A program made the translations under genes and the position numbers. From NCBI GenBank assembly GCA_902806375.1, contig CADCWK010000100.1:1-7814 (forward strand): 7,814 nt of DNA, given 5' to 3'. This document shows positions 1 through 6,838 of this stretch, piece after piece. The notes beneath the pieces are model-generated. The model had not been told where the DNA came from. It ran no database searches and was given only the letters and a program-made list of their open reading frames with translations. Source of the DNA: an uncultured Thermomicrobiales bacterium (GTDB lineage: Bacteria > Chloroflexota > Chloroflexia > Thermomicrobiales > UBA6265). Position 1 is the stretch's first letter, and every line of letters begins with the position of its first letter.

Positions 1-1375
1 CCTTCTCGCCACCACGGTTGATGAGATCCTTGATCCGTCCCTCGATCGACAGGGATCGCAAGCCATCGGCGACCGTGATCTGTGCGAGGTCACCGGTCCG
101 GTAGAACCCGTCCGACGTGAAGGCTCGCGCATTGTGTTCCGTGGCATCGAAGTAGCCAGGGATCGTGTACCAGCCTCGACACGCGAGCTCACCGATCTGA
201 CCGTCGGGGACCTCGGCCTCGCTACCGGGATCGAGAATGCGTATCTCGTCCTCCGCGGCGATCGGGACACCCACCGTGCTGCTGCGCAGGTGTCGCGGGG
301 CAGCGAACGGTGTCAAGGTGAGCATTCCCTCACCCATCCCGAACGTCTGGCCGACCCTCGCGCCGAAACTCTCGACCCGCTCGAAGACGTCCGGCGGGAC
401 CTTGGCCCCGGACAACACCACAGTGCGCAGGTGCTGCGCGGCTGCCGCGTACTCCTCGGACATGATCCACCCGAACATCCCGTGCCCGAACAGCGTGTCA
501 TCGACCTTGTTGGCGGCCATCATCCGCAGGGCGATGTCCTTGACGGGCGGCGGCAGGACGATGCATCCGCCCAGAGAGTGAGTGGCGTGCAGACCGCAGG
601 TGATGCCGGCATTGTGGATGACCGGTGCGGCGTGCGCTGTGACACTGCGCTCGTCTCTTCCCAACGCCACTCCCCACTGCTTGCCGTTGTTCCAGTACTC
701 CCCGTGCAAGCGTGGGATGATCTTCGGGGCGCCCGTCGTGCCCCCCGAGAGTTGATAGACGGCGACGTCGCGGGGGTCGATGGTGGATTGCGCCTTCTCG
801 ACGAGTTGCCGCGCGGTCACTCGCCCGCCATCAACGCCGAGGTCCTCGAGCCTTCGGACGACGGCGGCGGGTGTCTCACGATCGCCATGGACCGTGTAGA
901 TGTGCCGAAGCGTCGGTGTCCCGGTCGCCTGCTCCTGCGCGAAGGCGACCAGATCGAATTTGGCGCCCGGTGTGGCATCCACGATGTGGCCGACGGCCCC
1001 GACCTGTCGAGCGATGTGCCCGATCTCGTGGCTGCGGTGGCTGGCCAGCGTCGCAACCGGGATCGCGCCGGCCTTGAGGACTGCATACCAAGCGAGAACA
1101 GCGAGCGCGCTGTTGTTGACCTGGAAGAGTATGGGGTCTCCGACCACGATGCCGCTGTCGATGAGGGCGGCGGCCATCTCGTCGCTTCGCCGGTCCAGTT
1201 CGGCATAGGTCAACGACTCCCATTGGTCGACGACCGCGGTCCTGTCACCGTGCTCGACGGCGATCTCGTGGAATCGTTCCGCGGTCGGCTTGCTGCTCCA
1301 CGCACCCGTGGCCAGGTACCTGCTGACCAATTCCTCCCCATAGGGGACCACCCGTGGATCTATTTCCCGTCGCAT
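1..1375 (-). CDS. EntE/DhbE-type AMP-forming aryl/acyl ligase, 3' end beyond window
   Basis: The visible 458 codons form an adenylate-forming enzyme that activates a carboxylic acid with ATP. The product could be a CoA thioester or a carrier-bound acyl group. Motifs in order are the P-loop LSGGTTGAPK (residues 209-218), FGMGEG (345-350), YRTGDL (425-430) and the hinge GRIKDLINRGGEK (446-458), where the window ends. The N-terminal RYLATGAW segment and the SGGTTGxPKxIPRxH block closely resemble EntE/DhbE 2,3-dihydroxybenzoate-AMP ligases (about 536 aa), so roughly 80 residues, including the catalytic-lysine lobe, are missing. The pocket keeps His254-Asn255, but Cys260 stands where DHB enzymes have Ser, a salicylate-type substitution as I recall it. 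ATG at 1375 follows GGAGGGGGCGG; no ATG or GTG lies between it and the SDR stop. No siderophore genes are visible. In this operon a CoA ligase acting on a (beta-keto) aryl acid is the more likely role. Family certain; substrate unknown. Confidence 0.88.
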   Translation of the reverse strand, partial: MRREIDPRVVPYGEELVSRYLATGAWSSKPTAERFHEIAVEHGDRTAVVDQWESLTYAELDRRSDEMAAALIDSGIVVGDPILFQVNNSALAVLAWYAVLKAGAIPVATLASHRSHEIGHIARQVGAVGHIVDATPGAKFDLVAFAQEQATGTPTLRHIYTVHGDRETPAAVVRRLEDLGVDGGRVTARQLVEKAQSTIDPRDVAVYQLSGGTTGAPKIIPRLHGEYWNNGKQWGVALGRDERSVTAHAAPVIHNAGITCGLHATHSLGGCIVLPPPVKDIALRMMAANKVDDTLFGHGMFGWIMSEEYAAAAQHLRTVVLSGAKVPPDVFERVESFGARVGQTFGMGEGMLTLTPFAAPRHLRSSTVGVPIAAEDEIRILDPGSEAEVPDGQIGELACRGWYTIPGYFDATEHNARAFTSDGFYRTGDLAQITVADGLRSLSIEGRIKDLINRGGEK

Positions 1376-1423
1376 ACGTTCCGCCCCCTCCAAGAAATGC
1401 CCAGTGATTCGCGTACCAGAAGT

Positions 1424-1457
1424 GCGCGTCGCCGGGGCACCGGACTTCCCGGCGCGC
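1424..1457 (-). repeat. Bulged inverted repeat in the SDR-ligase intergenic gap
   Basis: In the 126-base gap between SDR stop and ligase start, GCCGGG (1431-1436) pairs with CCCGGC (1448-1453) around an 11-base loop. GCGC (1424-1427) can pair with GCGC (1454-1457) past a 3-base bulge. There is no T-run, so it is not a classical terminator; it could be an intercistronic processing or stabilising hairpin. A second small palindrome, CCAAC-G-GTTGG, lies at 1480-1490. In GC-rich DNA such pairing is common by chance. Confidence 0.3.
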
Positions 1458-1501
1458 CCGTCGCCGCCATCGAGCCATGCCAACGGTTGGTGCTGACCGA
1501 G

Positions 1502-2203
1502 TCAGCGTTTGATGAGCCCGCCGTCTGCGACGAGGACTTGGCCGGTCAGCGCTTCTGCGGCATCGGATGCCAAGAAGGCCACGATGCGCGCGGTGTCTTC
1601 GGGGACCAACGGCCGCTTCATGGCCTGCATCCCGACGACGGCCTCGATCTCGCCGTCGAGATTGACGGCTCGGGAGGCCGGCGTGTCCGTGAGGCCGGGG
1701 GCCACCGCGGTGACGGCGACGCCGTCAGGGCTCAAGGTCACCGCGAGCGTCCGCATCACGCCCAGCATGGCGCCCTTGCTGGCGACGTAGGGCAGGAAGG
1801 TCGAGTTCGGCGGCTCCCAGACGGTGTTCGAGCCGATGAAGACGATCCTGCCGAACGTGCGATCGCGCATGCCTGGGGTGAAGGCCTGCGCGAGCAGCAA
1901 CGGGGCCTCGACGTTCACCGCCTGTACCTGGCGCCAGCGGTGGACGTCGAAGTCGGCGACCGACATGGGGTCGAAAGCCGTCGCGCAGTGCACCAGGACG
2001 TCACATCGGCCGTACCGGTCCAGGACTGTCCGGGCTGCCTCACGAGTCGAGTCCGCCGACGACAGGTCGCACACGATGTCACCGGTCCGGTCCAGGACGA
2101 CGACCCGGTGACCCGACTCCGCGAGTGCCTCGCCGATCGAGGTGCCGATGGCGCCGGCTCCCCCGGTGACCACTGCGACGCGGCGCTCGTCGAGCTCGCT
2201 CAT
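1502..2203 (-). CDS. Short-chain dehydrogenase/reductase, 1-phenylethanol dehydrogenase-like
   Basis: A 233-residue classical SDR, probably cytoplasmic and NAD-dependent. It has the Rossmann motif TGGAGAIG (13-20), Asp38 at the end of the second strand (favouring NAD over NADP), Asn97, Ser125, and the catalytic pair Tyr139/Lys143 in YVASK. The end, FLASDAAEALTGQVLVADGG, is typical of the family. Two departures: the usual NNAG is VHCA (71-74), and Ser125 to Tyr139 is 14 residues rather than the usual 13. Segments such as YGRCD, QAFTPGM and the T-x-W after the serine recall (S)-1-phenylethanol dehydrogenase of Aromatoleum, judged from memory. ATG overlaps the HyuB stop as ATGA, and no Shine-Dalgarno precedes it, which suggests translational coupling. 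Likely role: interconversion of a secondary alcohol and the ketone used by the adjoining carboxylase. Family certain, substrate inferred. Confidence 0.9.
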   Translation of the reverse strand: MSELDERRVAVVTGGAGAIGTSIGEALAESGHRVVVLDRTGDIVCDLSSADSTREAARTVLDRYGRCDVLVHCATAFDPMSVADFDVHRWRQVQAVNVEAPLLLAQAFTPGMRDRTFGRIVFIGSNTVWEPPNSTFLPYVASKGAMLGVMRTLAVTLSPDGVAVTAVAPGLTDTPASRAVNLDGEIEAVVGMQAMKRPLVPEDTARIVAFLASDAAEALTGQVLVADGGLIKR

Positions 2204-4581
2204 GGGGAGTTGCCGTCGTTCGAACTGTTCGCGCCGGCCCCTGCACGAGAAGACACGTTGCTGCCCGCATCGACCGGTGTGCGGTTGCGTGACAGAAGGT
2301 GCCCGAGGTCAGTCGCATGGTCGGGGTGGCCCTCCGGCACGATCCCGGAATAGATGGCAGTCCAGCAGCCGGGGCAGCACAGTTGACGGAACACGACCGG
2401 GGTGTCCACGTAGACGGTGGGGTCGGAGAGCACTTGTGGTCCGGCGGTGCTCGACGGGCCTTCGAACCGGGCCACCTCGAGCGTCGTGCTCTCCGGGCCG
2501 GCGAGCCGACGACCGCAGTGCGAGCAGGCCACCTCCGATTCGCCTCCGCCTGAGATCTCCACCAGGTTGTCGTTGAGACGGCGCCCGCCTGCGAGGTCGA
2601 GGACGCGCGCATGGCTCACAGGTGTGGAGCGTGAGCGCCGCTCGTCCCGGATGCGCGTCCGCATCTCCGTGGTCGCTGTCTGATCGACACCGAGATCCGC
2701 GTCGATCACCACCCCGTAGTTCTCGGCCGCACCTGCCGGCGTGACCTTCCCTTCGCGGACGTCGTGCGCTACGGCAGTCGTCTCGCGGGTGAGCGGATCG
2801 CCGTACCCACCACCGCCCTGCCACTGCAGGAAGAAGACATCGTTGACACCCATGGCGGTGTCGGCGTAGCACTGCTGGAGATCCAGGTCGTCGCCGAGGT
2901 CTCCGAGCGTCGTCGGCACTGCTCCGGCGGCGAATGCTGCGGTCACGTCCACGTCGCGGGCAATGACGCCGCGGGCGGTGTTGCCCGGGTAACCGCCGGC
3001 CAGGCCGTTGTTCTGCGACACAGCCTTCCCTGAGGCAGCGAGCATCACGCCGAACGGGAACTCGCTTCCGTGCGGGATCATCGCGGTCGATCCGCTGATA
3101 CCCCCGCGGTGCCTGCCGGGTCCGCCCGTGTCGGGCTCCTCGCGCCGCCACAGCGCCAGGATGGGATAGAGGAATTCACTCATCTCCACATCGGGGATGC
3201 GGCCCATCGGGATGCACGCCAGACCACCGGTGTCCATGCCGTCGGCGTCTGGCCGGCCGCCGTAGCCACCAGCCATCACTTCCATCAGGACGTTGATGAA
3301 GGGCGCGGGCTGGTTGCCCCGCGTGTCGAGACCGGCCAGGAGAGCGGCGTCGTGTGTTCCACAACAGTTCGCCTGCACGTTCTCGCCGAGCGTCATGGAC
3401 CTGTCGAGCATCTGCGAGAGGCATTCGGCCACCAGTGATCCAGTCATCCAGGCCGGACCGATCGGCCCTCGAGCGACTGCTGCCGGGAACGTGGCGTTGT
3501 TCAGCGTCCCGGGCTCCGAGATGAGGTCGAAGCACCGCATGAGCCCACCGGCGGACCAGGGGATGTCTGCCGCGAGGATGGGCAGGAGAGCGAGCATCAC
3601 CCCACCACGCATACCGGCGTACGTGCAATTGATGATGCCGGCCTGCGGGTCGGTCCCGTTGAAGTCGAAGGTCAGGTGTCCACCGACCTTCGTCATGGCG
3701 ACGGTGATCTTGTGCACGGCACGGTCTCCGGCGCCCGACTGGTCCTGGTAACCAGTTGCGTTCCACGTTCCGTCCGGGAGTTCGCGTAGCTTCGTGCGAA
3801 GTCGGGACTCAGCGTCGTTCATCATCCGCTTCATCACAGCCTTGACCGTGTCGGCGCCATATTGGTCGATGACGGCGAGCAGACGTTCGCGTCCGACGTT
3901 GCTCGCCCCGATCTTGGCGCGCAGGTCGAGGCCGACCAGCATGGGGACGCGGGAACGGCGCACCCAGAGGTCTGCGATGTCGTCCTGCAACTCGAAGTCG
4001 CGCACGACGCGTACCGGCGGCGTCGGGACGGATTCGGAGAATACGTCCTGGGCGGCTACCGAGAAGGACCCGAGACCGACACCGCCCAAGTCGGGCTCGT
4101 GGCAGATCGCACTCGTCCAGCCGAAGAGGTGCCCGTCGTGGAAGATCGGCTGGAACACGATGACGTCGTTCTGGTGCAGCCCTCCCCCGACCCACGGGTC
4201 GTTGCAGAGGAACATGTCGCCCTCGCGGACGTCGCGATGCTTGAGCGTCCAGTAGATCGCCAGGTCGACGGCACCGACGAGCATGGTGTTGTACAGCCCG
4301 ACCTGAACTTCCTGGCCGAGCTCGTCACTGATGGCGAAGTCGAAGTCGTTCGCGTCGATGACGATCGGCGAACCCGACATCCGCTTGAGTGCCTCTCCCA
4401 TCTCATCGGTGACGGACCACAGCCTGTGGCGCACCACTTCGTACGTGAGCGGGTCGACGGCATCGATCTGCTCTTGATCGACCTCGTGGACTCGCAGAGC
4501 GGCGGGTAGCTGCTGCCGGAACTCTTCGGGATCGATCGGTCGACTCTCGAAAACCTCAGAACCGGGAACGGGAAAAGGCAT
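2200..4581 (-). CDS. HyuB-type carboxylase subunit fused to acetone-carboxylase-gamma-like zinc domain
   Basis: A 793-residue HyuB (hydantoinase B/oxoprolinase) family protein. The body starts near VDPLTYEVVRHRL (42-54) and runs to about 650, ending with the family-typical GGGGYGDP (589-596). His136, Asp139 and His161 match the position of the metal ligands I recall for the HyuB-type subunit of acetone carboxylase. After the usual HyuB end comes a domain at about 680-756 with Cys686/Cys689 and Cys736/Cys739, the latter in CPGC followed by a VPEGHP motif. This strongly recalls the acetone carboxylase gamma subunit (CxCG then CPGC and VPPGYP). The last 33 residues are a Ser/Gly/Ala/Asn-rich tail. 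ATG follows AGGAG by 5 bases. The fusion argues for an ATP-dependent ketone carboxylase working with the upstream HyuA, rather than hydantoin or oxoproline hydrolysis. Family very sure; carboxylase function probable; substrate unknown. Confidence 0.9.
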   Translation of the reverse strand: MPFPVPGSEVFESRPIDPEEFRQQLPAALRVHEVDQEQIDAVDPLTYEVVRHRLWSVTDEMGEALKRMSGSPIVIDANDFDFAISDELGQEVQVGLYNTMLVGAVDLAIYWTLKHRDVREGDMFLCNDPWVGGGLHQNDVIVFQPIFHDGHLFGWTSAICHEPDLGGVGLGSFSVAAQDVFSESVPTPPVRVVRDFELQDDIADLWVRRSRVPMLVGLDLRAKIGASNVGRERLLAVIDQYGADTVKAVMKRMMNDAESRLRTKLRELPDGTWNATGYQDQSGAGDRAVHKITVAMTKVGGHLTFDFNGTDPQAGIINCTYAGMRGGVMLALLPILAADIPWSAGGLMRCFDLISEPGTLNNATFPAAVARGPIGPAWMTGSLVAECLSQMLDRSMTLGENVQANCCGTHDAALLAGLDTRGNQPAPFINVLMEVMAGGYGGRPDADGMDTGGLACIPMGRIPDVEMSEFLYPILALWRREEPDTGGPGRHRGGISGSTAMIPHGSEFPFGVMLAASGKAVSQNNGLAGGYPGNTARGVIARDVDVTAAFAAGAVPTTLGDLGDDLDLQQCYADTAMGVNDVFFLQWQGGGGYGDPLTRETTAVAHDVREGKVTPAGAAENYGVVIDADLGVDQTATTEMRTRIRDERRSRSTPVSHARVLDLAGGRRLNDNLVEISGGGESEVACSHCGRRLAGPESTTLEVARFEGPSSTAGPQVLSDPTVYVDTPVVFRQLCCPGCWTAIYSGIVPEGHPDHATDLGHLLSRNRTPVDAGSNVSSRAGAGANSSNDGNSP

Positions 4582-4586
4582 GTCGA

Positions 4587-4591
4587 CTCCT
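4587..4591 (-). promoter_or_regulatory. Ribosome binding site of the HyuB-type gene
   Basis: AGGAG on the minus strand lies 5 bases before the ATG at 4581. It overlaps the TAG stop of the upstream HyuA gene (TAGGAG). This fixes the HyuB start and suggests that the two subunits are made in coupled, similar amounts. Confidence 0.8.
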
Positions 4592-6692
4592 AGTTTGCGA
4601 GGATCGTGAGGTTGCCGAGCACGTCGATCGTGCCCGTCGTTCGCGGCGGGATGACGGCTGTGGTCGTGGGGAGCTCGATCACGGCCGGCCCAGGGACCAC
4701 GTGGCCGGACCGCAGGCCGCGGTAGTCGTACACATTCGTCTCGACGTATCCGAGGTTGCTGTCGATGCAGATCTGCCGGGTGCCGGACAGCGCGAGGACT
4801 GGGTCCGTGGAGTCAGCTGCCTTCACATCGGGAAGGTCGGACGAGAAGGGCAGAACCCCCGTGGCCCGCACTCTGTAGGTGATGGCCTGGACTCCGGCCG
4901 CGCTGAATCCGGAGCCGGCGCCATACATCTCTGCATACTTCTGTTCGAAGGTCACCGCGGCGCGGTCGAGCACCTCTTGGGTGATCGGACCGCTCTCCAC
5001 GGGTGTCGTGACCTCGGCGAGCTGGGCCGCGTAACGCATGTCGAGCTCTCGCTCGATGAGCGTGGATGCGTAGTTCAGGCCCTGACGTTCCAGTGCTTGG
5101 ACGACAATTTCCTCGAGCCGTTCGAAGTTGCTCGATGCTCGAGCCGGATCGAGCGGGACTGCGGCCGGGTCGGACAATTCCGACGCCACGACCACATCCG
5201 ACGAGGCGAGCCCGTAGGCCGAGAAGGCGGACGCGACCTGTCCGAGCGGGATGACGACCTGGCGGACCCCCACTTCGGCGGCGTACTTCGCTGCGTGGGC
5301 CGGCCCCGCTCCGCCGAAGGCGTACAGGACGAAGTCACGGGGGTCGTGTCCGGTCTCGACGACCGTCTTGCGGAGGAGGTCTCCGGTCTGGGAGTTCTGC
5401 ACGGCATAGATCGCCGCGGCCGCCTCGTCGACGGTCAGCCCGAGAGGGTCGGCGATCCTGGTGCGGATGGCGCGACGGGCGGCTTCGACCGAGAGGGCCT
5501 TGCGGCCACCGATCAGCCCTCGGTCACTGAGAATGCCGAGCACCAGGTTGGCGTCCGTGTTGGTCGGGTCGACCCCGCCTTGGTCGTAGCAGGCCGGCCC
5601 CGGGACGGCGCCGGCACTGTGCGGTCCGACCTGCAGGTTGCCTCCGGCGTCGAGCCACGCGACGGCGCCGCCGCCGGAGCCGATGGCGTGGACTTCGAGG
5701 GTGGGCACGTTGATCGGGTGGTGGTTGATGATGGTGTTGCTCGACCGGACCGGTTCGCCGTCGACGATGAGTCCGACCAAGAACGTCGTCCCCCCGACAT
5801 CGGTGGCGATGACGTTGGTGTGCCCCAACTGCCGTCCGAGGGCGACGGCACCGACGACCCCGCCGGTGAGCACCGAGCCGACGGTGCTGATGGCCGTTCG
5901 TGGGGCCTCGGACGCAGCGACCGCGCCCCCACTGCTCTGCATCACCAAGAGGGGGCCGGCCAGCCCGTGCTCGCGGAGTGTCTCCTCGAGTGCCCCGAGG
6001 TACGTGCGCAACCCCGGACCGATCTGTGCACTCATGATCGTGGTCGCGCTACGGGCGAATTCGCGGATGCGGGGACTGACCTCGCTGGACAGGGCGACGA
6101 AGAGGTCCGGTGCGATCTCGTGCACCAACTCCCGGACCCGCTGTTCGTGGACGGGGTTCCGGAAGGACCAGAGCAGCGAGACTGCGATCGCCTGGACGCC
6201 GGCGTCCACCAGCGTCCGGATCGACGCCCGGGCTGCGTCCTCGTCGAGTCGGACCACGACGGTGCCGTCGCGGTCGATCCGCTCGACGAGCTCCAGTGCG
6301 AGCTTCTTGGGAAGCAAGGCGTGCGCCTTGGTCTGGCCCATGACGTTCTGGAGTTCCTCAGGAGACCGACCGAGGTAGCGCCCCTCGACGTTCATGATGA
6401 AGATGGAGTCGCGGTGCCCGATGGTCGTCAGGTAGCCCACCTGCGGGACGTTCCCGGTGACGAGCGCGTTGAGCGATGACGTCGTCCCGTGCGCGAGGTG
6501 GTGCACGTCGGCGAGCATCGCCTCGAGCGAGTCGCCCCGCTCCTCAGCGAGTACTCGCAGCACGTCCAGGACGCCCACCGAGTAGTCGGGTGGGGTGGAG
6601 GGCATCTTCGCGGCAACGACGCGACCTCGGTCATCGATCAGTACGGCGTCCGTGAACGTCCCGCCGACATCGACACCGATCACTACAGACAT
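4590..6692 (-). CDS. HyuA-type ATP-binding subunit of a ketone carboxylase/hydantoinase-like complex
   Basis: A 700-residue HyuA (hydantoinase A/oxoprolinase) family protein with an actin/ASKHA-type ATP fold, expected to phosphorylate an enol(ate) or carbonyl intermediate for its HyuB partner. Motifs are phosphate-1 loop DVGGTFTDAV (8-17), HGTTSSLNAL (68-77), MQSSGG (251-256), phosphate-2 loop ATDVGGTT (296-303), GSGGGAVAWLD (338-348), the PGPACY segment (364-369) and FGGAGPAHA (459-467). The C-terminal third, from about 505, is the usual HyuA C-terminal domain. Length is normal for the family and no lesion is seen. The start chosen is MSVVIGVDVGG at 6692, preceded by GGAAGAGG at 10 bases. 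An ATG 15 codons upstream (6737) has no ribosome site and falls at the predicted transcription start, so it is rejected. It is the first gene of the operon. By itself it could be a hydantoinase or oxoprolinase; the fused gamma-like domain on its partner favours a carboxylase. Confidence 0.92.
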   Translation of the reverse strand: MSVVIGVDVGGTFTDAVLIDDRGRVVAAKMPSTPPDYSVGVLDVLRVLAEERGDSLEAMLADVHHLAHGTTSSLNALVTGNVPQVGYLTTIGHRDSIFIMNVEGRYLGRSPEELQNVMGQTKAHALLPKKLALELVERIDRDGTVVVRLDEDAARASIRTLVDAGVQAIAVSLLWSFRNPVHEQRVRELVHEIAPDLFVALSSEVSPRIREFARSATTIMSAQIGPGLRTYLGALEETLREHGLAGPLLVMQSSGGAVAASEAPRTAISTVGSVLTGGVVGAVALGRQLGHTNVIATDVGGTTFLVGLIVDGEPVRSSNTIINHHPINVPTLEVHAIGSGGGAVAWLDAGGNLQVGPHSAGAVPGPACYDQGGVDPTNTDANLVLGILSDRGLIGGRKALSVEAARRAIRTRIADPLGLTVDEAAAAIYAVQNSQTGDLLRKTVVETGHDPRDFVLYAFGGAGPAHAAKYAAEVGVRQVVIPLGQVASAFSAYGLASSDVVVASELSDPAAVPLDPARASSNFERLEEIVVQALERQGLNYASTLIERELDMRYAAQLAEVTTPVESGPITQEVLDRAAVTFEQKYAEMYGAGSGFSAAGVQAITYRVRATGVLPFSSDLPDVKAADSTDPVLALSGTRQICIDSNLGYVETNVYDYRGLRSGHVVPGPAVIELPTTTAVIPPRTTGTIDVLGNLTILAN

Positions 6693-6702
6693 GTGCGTAC
6701 CG

Positions 6703-6710
6703 CCTCTTCC
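6703..6710 (-). promoter_or_regulatory. Ribosome binding site deciding the HyuA start
   Basis: GGAAGAGG on the minus strand precedes the ATG at 6692 with a 10-base gap. The spacing is somewhat long. The alternative ATG at 6737 has no purine-rich stretch before it. Confidence 0.55.
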
Positions 6711-6748
6711 CGCGCCCCTGAGGGAAACCAGATTCATCGTGGGTGTCG

Positions 6749-6777
6749 ACTATCTGGCGTTTGCGTCAAACAGTCAA
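6749..6777 (-). promoter_or_regulatory. Sigma-70-like promoter of the carboxylase operon
   Basis: On the minus strand, -35 TTGACT (6777-6772) and -10 GATAGT (6754-6749) are separated by exactly 17 bases. The -35 matches the consensus TTGACA at five of six positions and the -10 matches TATAAT at four. The expected transcription start is about 6742-6740, giving a leader of about 50 bases before the ATG at 6692. The operon is therefore probably transcribed separately from the MarR gene. Prediction only. Confidence 0.6.
6759..6771. promoter_or_regulatory. Candidate repressor operator palindrome in the operon promoter
   Basis: A perfect 5-base inverted repeat GTTTG-CGT-CAAAC sits inside the spacer between -35 and -10, where a bound repressor would block RNA polymerase. 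Overlapping it, TTGAC and TTTGAC form a short direct repeat on the minus strand. The nearby MarR-type regulator is the obvious candidate to bind, but no copy of this palindrome was seen in front of the marR gene itself, so a different regulator is possible. Confidence 0.45.
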
Positions 6778-6838
6778 GGGGCGAGTGTGACTGCGGTCTC
6801 TCTCGTCTGGACGGCGAGGCGATGAGGACCTTCATCGC

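Noticed and set aside
1..1375. Siderophore (2,3-dihydroxybenzoate) activation
   Set aside because: The family matches, but no other siderophore gene is visible and a key pocket residue differs. It cannot be excluded, because sequence to the left is missing.
134..2353. A 739-codon open frame on the plus strand
   Set aside because: It lies opposite the ligase, the SDR and the end of HyuB, all of which have clear family motifs. Its translation is Arg/Asp/Gly-rich without recognisable domains, as expected for the antisense frame of GC-rich genes.
4701..6479. A 592-codon open frame on the plus strand
   Set aside because: Antisense to the HyuA gene, whose motifs are intact throughout; no ribosome site or recognisable motif in the plus-strand product.
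2200..6692. Annotation as plain hydantoinase / 5-oxoprolinase subunits
   Set aside because: Kept only as an alternative. The gamma-like CxxC/CPGC domain fused to HyuB and the SDR and ligase neighbours fit a ketone carboxylase better.
6693..6737. N-terminal extension of HyuA by 15 residues from the ATG at 6737
   Set aside because: No ribosome site, the ATG falls at the predicted transcription start, and the family begins right at the VDVGG segment. The start at 6692 has a purine-rich ribosome site.
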